DNA from: Bacillus kwashiorkori
Lineage (GTDB): Bacteria; Bacillota; Bacilli; Bacillales; Caldibacillaceae
Length of the DNA: 64,000 bases
Assembly (NCBI RefSeq): GCF_001375515.1
Contig: NZ_CTDX01000014.1
Coordinates: 186,001 to 250,000, forward strand
Reading direction: 5' to 3'
The position numbers were made by a program, and so were the translations under genes. Below are positions 1 through 8,059 of the stretch, one piece after another. How positions within the stretch are numbered: the first letter of the stretch is position 1; each line of letters starts with the position of its first letter. The notes beneath the pieces were generated by a model. The model made no database searches. It had not been told where the DNA came from and saw only the letters and a program-made list of their open reading frames with translations.

Positions 1-142
1 ATTTTAACTTAGTGATTGTATTCAACAAATTCCGATAATATTGTGACATACTATTCAACATACCAATTTATCATACTTTCTCTACCATGGATAATCTGTT
101 TCTGTGAAATCACTATCCCACCAGTCTTTTCTCAAAAATATT

Positions 143-170
143 TTGTTTTCTGACGTTACTATAGTAAAAT
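143..170 (+). promoter_or_regulatory. Possible promoter of the rRNA methyltransferase gene
   Basis: A TTGTTT -35-like box and a TAAAAT -10-like box are separated by 16 nt, about 40 nt upstream of the methyltransferase start. Nothing else is recognisable in the first 207 bases, which are AT-rich and non-coding. The call rests on box similarity only. Confidence 0.3.
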
Positions 171-207
171 TCTTTATAAATATACTCTTTAAGATGGAGA
201 AAAGAAC

Positions 208-1593
208 ATGGCAAAAACAACAAACATTGCAATTATGAAAGGCCAAGTATTCCCAATTACAATCAAGCGTTTAGGAATCAATGGGGAAGGTGTTGGTTAT
301 TTCAAAAGAAGTGTCGTCTTCGTGCCAGGGGCTCTACCTGGGGAGGAAGTGTTAGTCGAGGCGACAAATATTAAACCGAATTTTGCAGAGGCCAAAATCA
401 TCCGTATTCGCAAAAGGTCTTCACACAGAATTAATCCTCCTTGTCCGATCTATTATGAATGCGGTGGATGTCAATTACAGCATCTAGATTATAAACAGCA
501 ACTTGTGGAAAAGCGGGATATATTAATTCAAGCATTGGAGCGGCATACAAAATTAACTATTGAGAAATTGGATATTCGCCCAACGATTGGAATGGATGAT
601 CCGTGGCTGTACCGCAATAAATCACAATTTCAACTCGGGGAAATAAAAGGTAACTATATAGCCGGTCTTTATAGTATGAACTCCCATAAACTTATCGATA
701 TCCCAAACTGTATCGTTCAGCACCCAGCAACAAATAAAGCTGTCCGGGTAGTAAAAGATATACTAAGTGACTTACAAATCTCGGTGTATAACGAACGGAA
801 ACGAACAGGGCTCGTCCGCACTATTGTAGCCCGTGTAGCCGTTGGAACAGGGGAAGTACAAGTGGTTTTAATTACTACAAAAAAAGAACTTCCGAAAAAG
901 CATTTAATCGTAGAAGAAATTCAAAAACGACTGCCAGAAGTAAAGTCAATCGTCCAAAATATTAACGGGAAAAAAACTTCCTTAATTTTCGGCGATGAGT
1001 CATTACAACTAGACGGTGAACAATCCATCCAAGAAGTTCTCGGCGATATTAGTTTCGAACTGTCATCTCGGGCCTTCTTCCAATTAAATCCCATTCAAAC
1101 CGTCAAACTATACGATGAAGTGAAAAAGACTGCCGCACTTACTGGAAAAGAAAAAGTGGTCGATGCCTATTGTGGGGTTGGAACAATCGGTCTTTGGCTG
1201 AACGATAAAGCAGGAGAAATACGCGGAATGGATGTGGTAGAAGAAGGCATTCAAGATGCAAAGAAAAATGCAAAACGTCTCGGTATAAAAAATGCTCGCT
1301 ACGAAGTCGGTAAAGCAGAAGATATCATGCCAAAATGGGTAAAAGCAGGCTGGAAACCAGATGTTGTCATCGTCGATCCTCCCCGAGCCGGTTGTGACGA
1401 CGCCCTACTAGACACTATATTAAAAACCGGCGCTAGAAAAGTCGTCTATGTTTCCTGCAACCCATCCACCTTAGCAAAAGACTTAAACAAACTAACGAAA
1501 AAATATAAAGTTCAATATATCCAGCCTGTCGATATGTTTCCGCAGACTAGCCACGTTGAGTGTGTTGTCTTGATGTCAAGGGTGGATAAATAG
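208..1593 (+). CDS. rlmCD: 23S rRNA (uracil-5-)-methyltransferase, RlmCD/TrmA family
   Basis: This 461-residue protein should use S-adenosylmethionine to methylate C5 of uridines in 23S rRNA; the Bacillus subtilis RlmCD (YefA) enzyme modifies two sites. Visible parts, in order, are an N-terminal TRAM RNA-binding domain (about residues 8-66), four cysteines placed as for the family's [4Fe-4S] cluster (C79, C85, C88, C168), the SAM motif [10 protein letters not shown] (about 319-328), the DPPR motif (390-393) and the catalytic SCNPST motif with C417. The length is normal. The ATG follows a GGAG-like site at suitable distance; a second ATG at codon 10 is possible. It appears monocistronic. Whether it modifies one or two positions cannot be told from sequence. 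Confidence 0.93.
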   Translation: MAKTTNIAIMKGQVFPITIKRLGINGEGVGYFKRSVVFVPGALPGEEVLVEATNIKPNFAEAKIIRIRKRSSHRINPPCPIYYECGGCQLQHLDYKQQLVEKRDILIQALERHTKLTIEKLDIRPTIGMDDPWLYRNKSQFQLGEIKGNYIAGLYSMNSHKLIDIPNCIVQHPATNKAVRVVKDILSDLQISVYNERKRTGLVRTIVARVAVGTGEVQVVLITTKKELPKKHLIVEEIQKRLPEVKSIVQNINGKKTSLIFGDESLQLDGEQSIQEVLGDISFELSSRAFFQLNPIQTVKLYDEVKKTAALTGKEKVVDAYCGVGTIGLWLNDKAGEIRGMDVVEEGIQDAKKNAKRLGIKNARYEVGKAEDIMPKWVKAGWKPDVVIVDPPRAGCDDALLDTILKTGARKVVYVSCNPSTLAKDLNKLTKKYKVQYIQPVDMFPQTSHVECVVLMSRVDK

Positions 1594-1947
1594 CTCTGCT
1601 AAAAATACTGATAAATAAAGGGTTTCCTGACATTGCATTTTTCTTTCGGTAACTTTGCTGAGGTCGCTAATGTCTGGAACTTATCCAATCCATTGCACAA
1701 TCAGAAAATAAATCTCTAAGTGAAATGATTGTTCTGAAAATAATCATCCAGCAATATTTCAATAGAGCAATTGGAAGCGGTGCAACTTGAAAAAGTGGAA
1801 TAGGAGTAATGATGTGAAAGATGAGCATGGTACGAAGCGAAAAGGTACAAAGTTTAGTTCGAAAAGACAGGTTGATGAATAAACTAATTGATTTTGTGAT
1901 TGCTTAATCAATTTTATTGTGCAATATAAATAATTTACGGTAGGTAG
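1594..1947. other. Intergenic stretch with probable coding debris
   Basis: No intact gene. At 1692-1790 one frame reads as plausible protein (I-A-Q-S-E-N-K-S-L-S-E-M) but has no start. At 1814-1882 a 22-codon GTG-started frame follows an AGGAG site 7 nt upstream and is lysine-rich. A dyad (aattgatt / aatcaatt) lies around 1887-1911 but lacks a clear T-run. The stretch could be debris of a gene once upstream of the HNH nuclease. Confidence 0.3.
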
Positions 1948-2721
1948 GTGATTAATGTGAGAAGGGAGTTAAATTATTATCCCACAAATGCGCAAACTTA
2001 TACTGTCAACGAGTGGTTAGCAATGTTGCAGGAGGATAATTGCTTTACGCCCATCTTACTTGAAGCGCTTTATGTTTTAGTTTTTGAAATGAATGGTAAG
2101 GGATCTGCCAAACAAATATCCGAAATAACTGGACGTCCGTATCAGGCCTATAACAAATCAATGGCACAAACAGTTAAGAAGTTAAGAAACAACGGGTTTA
2201 CTTTTGTGGAAGATAGAAGGGGGAGAAGTAAGAAGGAACGGTACTGGAGTCATTTTTTTAATGGTTATTATGAAGAGAAATTATTTATTTGGGAAGTAAA
2301 GGATACCTTATATACAGCATTTACTAAATATATAAAGAAAACTGAGGAAATGGAAGTAACGAGTTTTAACAGTGAAAAGACAGATGAAAACAAGGCTGTT
2401 GAAGGGATGAAACGACAACGGATTCATTATCAAATTGAACGTAATACAGCAATTGTAAATTCCGCAAAGAGGGAATTTATTAAAAATAATGGCAGACTTT
2501 TTTGTGAAGCATGCCATTTCTCTTTTAAGCAATCGTATGGAATTGATTTTATTGAAGCACATCATGTTTTGCCATTATATATGGGCGAAAGAGTAACGAA
2601 AGAGATAGATTTAATCATGCTATGTGCAAATTGCCATCGTGCGGTACATAGTAAGAAATGGAGTAATAAGTCTATTAATCACTTTTTAGAATATATGAAA
2701 AATCAAGCAGCTAACGATTAA
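1948..2721 (+). CDS. HNH endonuclease family protein
   Basis: This 257-residue protein has a C-terminal HNH nuclease domain: zinc-ligand pairs C186/C189 and C226/C229 surround the His-His pair H205-H206, followed by the histidines of CHRAVH (H230, H234). The N-terminal 130 residues look helical, and residues about 50-95 resemble a winged-helix DNA-binding segment (QISEITGRPYQAYNKS, then KKLRNNGFTF). Such proteins are usually restriction-like or defence nucleases cutting double-stranded DNA; the target is not visible. The GTG at 1948 follows a weak GTAGGTAG sequence and a second GTG lies at 1957, so the start is uncertain. No cognate methyltransferase is nearby, and the flanks hold broken genes, consistent with an accessory island. 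Confidence 0.8.
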   Translation: MINVRRELNYYPTNAQTYTVNEWLAMLQEDNCFTPILLEALYVLVFEMNGKGSAKQISEITGRPYQAYNKSMAQTVKKLRNNGFTFVEDRRGRSKKERYWSHFFNGYYEEKLFIWEVKDTLYTAFTKYIKKTEEMEVTSFNSEKTDENKAVEGMKRQRIHYQIERNTAIVNSAKREFIKNNGRLFCEACHFSFKQSYGIDFIEAHHVLPLYMGERVTKEIDLIMLCANCHRAVHSKKWSNKSINHFLEYMKNQAAND

Positions 2722-2757
2722 TTTGTTAGAAAAATATAGAAATAGCCTAATCGCTAT

Positions 2758-2892
2758 GTGGTAGTCGAGTTGAATGAGCCATTTTATAGTTCTGTAAAAG
2801 CAAAAAATATACTGTCTTTTAAGCAACGCAAGAATAGGGCAGTCTTTAAAAGACTAAGAGTAAAGTTTGGATATAATGCGAAACAGGCATAA
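2758..2892 (+). pseudogene. Short orphan reading frame, probable gene remnant
   Basis: A 44-codon frame ends in a basic tail (KRLRVKFGYNAKQA) before a TAA. It begins at a GTG with no ribosome binding site, and the same frame is closed by TAG just upstream. Its last 17 nt overlap the start of the next degraded gene, as coupled genes do. I do not recognise the family. It is most likely the 3' end of a lost gene. Confidence 0.3.
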
Positions 2893-3296
2893 AAGATTGA
2901 ACCCTGAAACTTTATACGGGGTGGCGGACATGATAGCCTTGGCTGGCGATGCCAATTTTTATGACATCTAGCTTCACGGTAGGAAAGTCATGTCTGAGAG
3001 AGGCCCAGTGCGAAGTTTCGGCATATTTTCAATGCTTAATAAAAGGGTATTAATAGGTATAATGAAGATATATGGGTGTAGACATTGCAATGGTTTATTC
3101 AGGGACTACTCCAAGTGCCTCAAAGCCTGCGTATTGGACTGGAAAAATGGTAGAACATGTCCGAAAAGTGTATGATTTTTCGCACTCCACCTAGCCAGTT
3201 GATGAATGGTGGTGGCATTTGGATAAAGTTGCTTCCAGTGAATTGTCGCTTGATGTCATTTCCTTCAAAGATAAGGTGATTGAAAAGGAGGATTAA
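2876..3296 (+). pseudogene. Degraded gene with two amber codons and one frameshift
   Basis: Conceptual translation gives one continuous, sensible protein only if defects are ignored. It starts at ATG 2876, runs through ETLYGVADMIALAGDANFYD to TAG at 2969, continues in frame to about 3063, shifts frame, continues through YMGVDIAMVYSGTTPSASKP and AYWTGKMVEHVRKVYDF to TAG at 3192, and resumes with PVDEWWWHLDKVASSELSLD to TAA at 3294. Both TAGs could derive from CAG (Gln) by one transition. The 3' end carries the ribosome binding site of the following HEPN gene, so the two were probably an operon. The family is not recognised. Inactivation is inferred; a sequencing error could explain the frameshift but hardly all three lesions. 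Confidence 0.6.
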
Positions 3297-3299
3297 AAG

Positions 3300-3701
3300 T
3301 TGGATTCGCAAAAAGAAATTCGTTGGAGACAACGCTTTGATAATTTTAAAAAATCATATCAATTACTGGAAAAATACTCCACAGTTAAACTAACTTCCGA
3401 AATTGAAAAAGCAGGTCTTATTCAATTTTTTGAAATTACTTTTGAATTAGCATGGAAAGTGTTGAAAGATTATTTAGAGGCGCAAGGATATATTGTAAAA
3501 AGTCCAAGGGAAACGATTAAGCAAGCGTATCAAATGGAAGTTATTGAGAATGGACATGTATGGGTAGATGCATTGTCGAGTCGCAATTTAACGCCTCATC
3601 CATATGATGAGCAATTTACGGAAAAGTTCGTTATGGATATTCAACAAGTGTATTTTCCTCTATTTAAATCTCTATACGAAAAGCTCTTAAAGGAGTATTA
3701 A
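3300..3701 (+). CDS. hepT: HepT-like HEPN toxin (HI0074 family)
   Basis: This 133-residue all-helical protein matches the family once named nucleotidyltransferase substrate-binding protein. Near its C-terminus R95, H100 and Y102 (RNLTPHPY) fit the RX4HXY motif of HepT HEPN ribonucleases exactly. In the characterised Shewanella pair, MntA adds AMP to the motif tyrosine and silences HepT; that mechanism is transferred here by family. The TTG start at 3300 is supported by AAGGAGG 10 nt upstream. The partner nucleotidyltransferase begins one base after the stop codon, so the pair is co-translated. A toxic RNase role in plasmid or phage control is likely; the RNA target is unknown. Confidence 0.8.
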   Translation: MDSQKEIRWRQRFDNFKKSYQLLEKYSTVKLTSEIEKAGLIQFFEITFELAWKVLKDYLEAQGYIVKSPRETIKQAYQMEVIENGHVWVDALSSRNLTPHPYDEQFTEKFVMDIQQVYFPLFKSLYEKLLKEY

Positions 3702-3702
3702 C

Positions 3703-4044
3703 ATGTACGGATTGTTAGAACGAGACATGGATTATATTTTAAAAGCATTAAATCAATTTGATGAAATTGATCGTGCCATTCTTTATGGTAGCCGGGCAAT
3801 GGGTAACTATAAAAAAGGCTCCGATGTCGATATTGCGATTCGGGGTGAATTTGTTACCGATAAAACCATTTTCGAACTGGACGACTTGTTAAATGAAGTG
3901 TATCCCCTTCCGTATTTTTTTGACATTGTCCATTTTGAAAGGTTAACCAATCAAAATTTAATCGAACATATTGAAAAGAGCGGACAGGTATTATATGTAC
4001 GAAATGAAGTAAGTAATGATGTAATTGGCCCTGATGAAATTTAA
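3703..4044 (+). CDS. mntA: MntA-like nucleotidyltransferase antitoxin
   Basis: A 113-residue minimal nucleotidyltransferase. The catalytic signature GS-X10-DXD is complete: G29-S30, then D41 and D43, with a third candidate acidic residue, D74, in FFDIVHFE. It is the usual partner of the HEPN protein encoded immediately upstream and should transfer AMP from ATP to the HepT tyrosine (type VII toxin-antitoxin). The start is ATG at 3703, with GGAG of the upstream gene's end serving as ribosome binding site. The toxin-first gene order is normal for HEPN/MNT cassettes. The active-site residues look intact. Confidence 0.82.
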   Translation: MYGLLERDMDYILKALNQFDEIDRAILYGSRAMGNYKKGSDVDIAIRGEFVTDKTIFELDDLLNEVYPLPYFFDIVHFERLTNQNLIEHIEKSGQVLYVRNEVSNDVIGPDEI

Positions 4045-4080
4045 AAAGAATGTCATTTTTTAATAAAAGGGGTGAATTTA

Positions 4081-4308
4081 TTGACGTCAAACCTTCATTT
4101 TTTACAAGATAAAATACTAGGCTGGGAAACACTATTTAACAATTGGCATTGATGAAAGAATACTAGATTTACCTAGGGAAGGGCAAAATACTCATTTACA
4201 TACAATCAATATGATGCGATACAAATAATATCGGATATACTTATTAAATAAGGTTATGATATTTCTCGCTCAAATCTTATTGTTAGATTGATGTTGTGGA
4301 GGACGATG
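4081..4308 (+). pseudogene. Shattered short gene between mntA and the DUF6508 gene
   Basis: A TTG at 4081 preceded by AAGGGG opens a frame (TSNLHFLQDKILGWETLF) that stops after 23 codons. The next bases read sensibly in a second frame (GIDERILDLPREGQ) and then a third (YNQYDAIQIISDILIK, stop, GYDISRSNLIV). So a protein of roughly 75 residues appears broken by two frameshifts and one TAA. The remaining product is not recognised. The debris runs directly into the ribosome binding site of the next gene, suggesting a former operon. Confidence 0.5.
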
Positions 4309-4719
4309 ATGAGTAAATACGATATTTTGACAAAATATATACCTTTAATTCAGACGGATAGTATTGGTGAATGGATTATTGATAAAAAGAACGAAGGGAC
4401 ACAGGAGCATCCAATACAGATGGCCTTTGTAAATTATTCCGAAGTGGTACATAACTTTATCAGTGATGTTTATGCCTTTGAAGAAAGCAATAAAGATATG
4501 GAGCTAACCAGTTATAGAGATATTCTAGAAGATAACGGACTTGAATGGGACTCAATATCTATGAAAAATGCGGACGTTTCAATCTTGAATGCACAGTGTG
4601 TTCTTGCGCTAATTATGGGTGCTGTAAGAGCCGAGCGTTTTTGCGATGGTGCACTATTAGATTTCTTTAAGAGTGGCTCTGTATTGAAGTGGCTGGAAAG
4701 ATTAAAGAGCATTGAATAA
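4309..4719 (+). CDS. DUF6508 domain protein, stand-alone
   Basis: This 136-residue protein consists of a single domain I recognise as DUF6508, of unknown function. The hallmark is the helix ALIMGAVRAERFCDGALLDF followed by a Trp-rich C-terminus. The same domain occurs inside the ADP-ribosylglycohydrolase encoded at 24922-26538: both copies share a KYI-type N-terminal segment, the ALIMG.(I/V)RAER motif and the FF.(S/N)G....WL..LK ending. The second of two adjacent ATGs (4309) lies 6 nt from GGAGG and is chosen as start; the frame is open further upstream but without a site. There are no catalytic motifs, signal peptide or membrane segments. Its position after HepT/MntA suggests an accessory or defence-related role, which is inference only. 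Confidence 0.75.
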   Translation: MSKYDILTKYIPLIQTDSIGEWIIDKKNEGTQEHPIQMAFVNYSEVVHNFISDVYAFEESNKDMELTSYRDILEDNGLEWDSISMKNADVSILNAQCVLALIMGAVRAERFCDGALLDFFKSGSVLKWLERLKSIE

Positions 4720-4810
4720 AAGGGGTTCAATTTCCGATATAATCGAACAAAGATTACTTTCTATAAAATTGGAAGTATTTAGTTTATCAGAACTTGGGAG
4801 GAGACTTTAA

Positions 4811-5230
4811 ATGAAGGAGAAATTATTAAGAGTCGGAACTACATATATTCCAGTAACAAATGTAGAACATTCCACTGAATGGTATGTAAATAAGTTAGGT
4901 GCAGATTTAAGCTATAAAGATGAAGATAAAGCGATTATAAATTTGGCAAGCCAAAGCTTTTTTCTTGTTAAATCAAAAGAATATCAAAGTTCCAATTTTA
5001 TTGATATTTATGGCGAGGAACGTTTTTCTCTAACATTTGAAGTAAACGGATTAGACGCTTTAAAAGGTATACATAACGATTTTATAAGTAAAGGGATTAG
5101 AGTTGGCGCTATTGAAAACAGAGGTCATACTGGAAGGAATTTCGTTTTTTATGATTTAGATGGCAATAAATTCGATGTATGGAGTGAGCTTAGCCTGTTT
5201 TTCAAAGAAAAATATTTAATCTCAAAATAA
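4811..5230 (+). CDS. VOC (glyoxalase/bleomycin-resistance) family protein
   Basis: A 139-residue single-module VOC protein: it opens with the beta-strand that in this fold carries the first metal ligand (YIPVTNVEHSTEWYVNKLG) and ends with the typical FYDLDGNKFDVWSE strand. Members are metal-dependent lyases, dioxygenases or drug-binding proteins; the substrate cannot be told. E147-like acidic ligands of glyoxalase I cannot be assigned with confidence. The ATG lies 8 nt after GGGAGGAG. The gene is monocistronic and followed by a terminator. Confidence 0.75.
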   Translation: MKEKLLRVGTTYIPVTNVEHSTEWYVNKLGADLSYKDEDKAIINLASQSFFLVKSKEYQSSNFIDIYGEERFSLTFEVNGLDALKGIHNDFISKGIRVGAIENRGHTGRNFVFYDLDGNKFDVWSELSLFFKEKYLISK

Positions 5231-5322
5231 TGAAATTCGACACTTATTTTATACTTGAACGGTTTAGTTTGTAGAAAAATTATTAGAAAATATTATAGAA
5301 ATGAAAATGAAGTTTAATAAAT

Positions 5323-5357
5323 GCCAGCTGGTAGCAGTTGGTATTTTTGCTTTTTTT
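5323..5357 (+). terminator. Rho-independent terminator after the VOC gene
   Basis: An 8-bp stem (gccagctg / cagttggt, with G-U pairs) with a 4-nt loop is followed by a T-rich run. Confidence 0.7.
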
Positions 5358-5463
5358 ATAATAACACCACCTTAATAATTCTTAATAGTTTTCTGTCCTT
5401 TTTCTTAAACAGTGTTACTTAGAATAACTTTTAAGAACTTTTAAGATAAGGTGGTATTTTTAT

Positions 5464-6027
5464 ATGTTAAATTTTTTAAAAGAATTTATGAAAAATCCTC
5501 AGTTTATTGGGGCGGTAGCTCCTAGTAGTAAGTACCTTGCAGAAAAAATGATAGAAAATATTGATTTTTCAAAGTGTGAATGCATTATCGAATACGGTGC
5601 AGGAACTGGGATTTTTACAGAAAAGCTTATTGCAAGAAAGAGAGAAGATACTCTACTCTTAGTTTTTGAAAATAACAAAGGCTTTTATCAACAACTTATG
5701 AAGGATTATAGACATAAAAGAAATGTTAAAATAATAAATGATAGTGCCGAAAATACTTTAAAATATTTTAAGAAATATAGTGCAACAAGGGTAGACTATA
5801 TTGTATCAGGACTTCCGTTTGCTACTCTTCCTCTAGATATATCTGAAAGAATATTGGAAAATACAAAAGAGATACTCACTAGCCAAGGAGAGTTCATTGC
5901 ATTCCAATACACATTAATAAAAATAAATTTTCTAAAGAGCTATTTTAATGAAATTAAGTGGAAAAAGGTTATGTGGAATATACCACCAGCGTATGTGCTA
6001 AATTGCAAAGTACAGGAGGAAATATAA
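5464..6027 (+). CDS. Class I SAM methyltransferase, PmtA/KsgA-like
   Basis: A 187-residue methyltransferase. SAM motif I is EYGAGTGIFTEKL (43-55), preceded by the FIGAVAPSSKYLA signature (14-26) typical of phospholipid N-methyltransferase (PmtA)-like proteins; SGLPFATLP is the motif IV-like segment. Phosphatidylethanolamine or another lipid is the plausible substrate, but rRNA adenine dimethylases share the fold. It has no membrane segment. Its TAA overlaps the ATG of the response regulator (TAATG), so it is translated with a VanRS-like two-component system and probably belongs to that system's response. The DNA is markedly AT-rich (roughly 25-30% G+C by eye), which suggests acquisition from a lower-G+C donor. 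Confidence 0.75.
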   Translation: MLNFLKEFMKNPQFIGAVAPSSKYLAEKMIENIDFSKCECIIEYGAGTGIFTEKLIARKREDTLLLVFENNKGFYQQLMKDYRHKRNVKIINDSAENTLKYFKKYSATRVDYIVSGLPFATLPLDISERILENTKEILTSQGEFIAFQYTLIKINFLKSYFNEIKWKKVMWNIPPAYVLNCKVQEEI

Positions 6028-6707
6028 TGGATAAAATACTCGTCGTTGATGACGATGCCAGTATAAGAAAACTAATAAAATTATATTTAATAAACGATGG
6101 TTATTCAGTAGATATTGCCAGTGATGGGATAGAGGCCTTACAGCTACTGGAAAAAAATGAATATGATTTAATCATATTAGATATTATGATGCCAAGACTA
6201 GATGGAGTAGCTACTTGTTTGAAAATTAGAGAAAAGAATACAATGCCGATCATATTTCTATCTGCTAAGGGAGAAGAACTTGATAAAATAGAAGGTTTAA
6301 CAGTTGGTGCTGATGATTATATTACAAAGCCATTTGGGTCAATGGAGCTATTAGCAAGGGTTAAGGCACAACTGAGAAGATACAAAAAATTGAATGATAG
6401 TCCGAAAAATAAGAATATCATTGAGGTTGGAGACTTAGTTATTAATACTGATACCCACGAAGTTATAGTAAGAGGAGAGAAAGTAAGGCTAACACCGAAG
6501 GAATTTGATATATTAGCAACTTTGGCCAGAAATAAGGGTATTGTATTCAGTGTAGAAAAACTATATGAATCTGTGTGGAAAGAGGATTTTGCTGTATCTG
6601 ACACCTCTATAGTGGTTCATATCACTAACCTAAGGCAAAAAATAGAGTTAGACCCAAAGTCTCCTCAGTTCATCAAGACAGTATGGGGTGTGGGCTATAA
6701 GATATGA
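6027..6707 (+). CDS. OmpR/VanR-like response regulator
   Basis: A 226-residue DNA-binding response regulator. The receiver domain (1-118) has the acidic pocket D8-D10, phospho-acceptor D52 (ILDIMMP), switch threonine/serine in LSAKG and K101 in the KPF motif. The C-terminal winged helix (about 130-226) ends with the typical TVWGVGYKI. Start ATG 6027 follows AGGAGG and overlaps the methyltransferase stop; a longer reading from 5958 lacks support. Its own stop overlaps the kinase start (ATGA). Together with the kinase it resembles the VanR/VanS family that senses envelope-active antibiotics. The signal and target promoter are not visible; autoregulation is likely. Confidence 0.9.
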   Translation: MDKILVVDDDASIRKLIKLYLINDGYSVDIASDGIEALQLLEKNEYDLIILDIMMPRLDGVATCLKIREKNTMPIIFLSAKGEELDKIEGLTVGADDYITKPFGSMELLARVKAQLRRYKKLNDSPKNKNIIEVGDLVINTDTHEVIVRGEKVRLTPKEFDILATLARNKGIVFSVEKLYESVWKEDFAVSDTSIVVHITNLRQKIELDPKSPQFIKTVWGVGYKI

Positions 6708-7792
6708 TGGAAAAAGTAGTAAATAAAATTGCATTTAAATTAATTATATTAGTTGGAACTGGTTTGTTAGTAAGTGCATTTATATTTCTCCTTCTTGGAA
6801 GTATGTTTAACAAATTCGTTGTAGGAAAGATGAATGAACTTCCACCAAACCAAATGGTTAGTGCTTTTAATCTATATTCTTTAATATTAATTATTGTTCC
6901 GATTATAATCTTTCTAGTTATTTTTCTTATTGGAATAAATAAAAGACTGAAGTATTTACGGTATATAACTAGCAGTGTAAAAATAGTAAACAACGAAACC
7001 CATTTAGCACCTTTATTATTGGAAGGAAATGATGAAATTACAGAATTAGCAAGAGGGATTAACATCATGTCTGATAGGCTAAAGAAAAACTATGAAAGAG
7101 AAAAGAAGATAGAACAGGGGAAGAATGATTTAATTGTTGCTATGTCTCATGATTTGAAAACACCACTGACTTCTATAATTGGCTACTTAGAACTGTTAAA
7201 TAAAAATGCAAAAACATATAATCACGAGGAGATTGAATATTTAAATATAGCATACGAGAAGAGCAAGGGGTTAAAAAATTTAATTGATGAATTATTTGAG
7301 TATACAAAGCTTACTAATGATTATATTATTTTAGAAAAAGTACCTTTTAATATGGTGATCTTAGTAAGCCAAATAGTAGGAGCGCATTTACCTTTATTAA
7401 AAGAAAGGAATATTTCAGTAGAAATAGACTGCAAATCAAAAGAGCTATGGTGTGAAATAGATGTTCAAAGCATCGTTAGAGTTCTAGAAAACATTATAAA
7501 AAATGCTGAAAAATATAGTTTTGAGAATACAAAATTAAAAGTGTTTATGGGAAACATTGGAAATGAATTAATCATTACCTTTCAAAATATTGGAGAACAC
7601 ATAGCGGGTAAAGAACTAGAAAAAATATTTGATAAAATGTATAGACTAGATAAGTCAAGAAATCAAAAAATCGAAGGATCTGGATTAGGTCTAGCAATCT
7701 CTAGAAGAATTATTGAACTCCATGGAGGAAAAATATGGGCTGAGTGTGTCGGTAACGTTGTAAAATTTCATATAACTCTTAAAATGGCATAG
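6704..7792 (+). CDS. VanS-like sensor histidine kinase
   Basis: A 362-residue membrane sensor kinase. TM1 is about residues 11-32 and TM2 about 58-78, leaving only about 25 extracellular residues, so the signal is probably read in or at the membrane. A HAMP-like linker follows, then the H-box SHDLKTPLTSIIGYLE with phospho-acceptor H149, the N-box IIKNAEKYS, and the G boxes FDKMYRLD and GSGLGLAISRRI. This short-loop architecture is usual for VanS and other antibiotic-sensing kinases in Firmicutes. The ATGA overlap couples it to the response regulator. A strong terminator follows at 7889, closing the three-gene unit. Confidence 0.9.
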   Translation: MMEKVVNKIAFKLIILVGTGLLVSAFIFLLLGSMFNKFVVGKMNELPPNQMVSAFNLYSLILIIVPIIIFLVIFLIGINKRLKYLRYITSSVKIVNNETHLAPLLLEGNDEITELARGINIMSDRLKKNYEREKKIEQGKNDLIVAMSHDLKTPLTSIIGYLELLNKNAKTYNHEEIEYLNIAYEKSKGLKNLIDELFEYTKLTNDYIILEKVPFNMVILVSQIVGAHLPLLKERNISVEIDCKSKELWCEIDVQSIVRVLENIIKNAEKYSFENTKLKVFMGNIGNELIITFQNIGEHIAGKELEKIFDKMYRLDKSRNQKIEGSGLGLAISRRIIELHGGKIWAECVGNVVKFHITLKMA

Positions 7793-7888
7793 TTTAAGAC
7801 TGCCTTGTGATGTGTGTCAATATAGGTTAAATGAGTTGTAACAGAAGGTATCATAGGTAAAGAAAACAAATCTCAATTTGATAAAAAG

Positions 7889-7936
7889 CAAGGCACTCTA
7901 CTTTCTTATTTGCGTAGATTGCCTTGTTAGTTTTTT
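7889..7936. terminator. Strong terminator between kinase and ABC permease genes
   Basis: A 13-bp near-perfect stem (7889-7901 with 7914-7926, one mismatch) is followed by T-rich sequence on the plus strand and preceded by an A-run that serves as T-run on the minus strand. It can terminate both converging units. Confidence 0.85.
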
Positions 7937-8059
7937 GAGCTTGTTCTATCGTCGGACTTGAAATTGATAGTGAAATGGTCATTGTAGACGTGACTTTAAT
8001 CAATCATCAGACAAGTTGCTCATCGCATTTTGTGAATGAAATTGACTAATAAAGAGGTT

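Noticed and set aside
100-114. Possible Fnr/Crp box (tgtgaaatcac) upstream of the methyltransferase
   Set aside because: Spacing between half-sites is 2 instead of 6 and the gene is not an expected target.
2837-3010. Short matches to RNase P RNA-like strings (gggcagtcttta and aggaaagtcatg)
   Set aside because: They occur in the wrong order and without the rest of the RNA. The same bases read well as protein-coding sequence of a degraded gene.
5958-6026. Longer N-terminus for the VanR-like regulator
   Set aside because: The extension overlaps the methyltransferase gene and lacks a site; AGGAGG precedes the ATG at 6027 and the receiver domain begins there.
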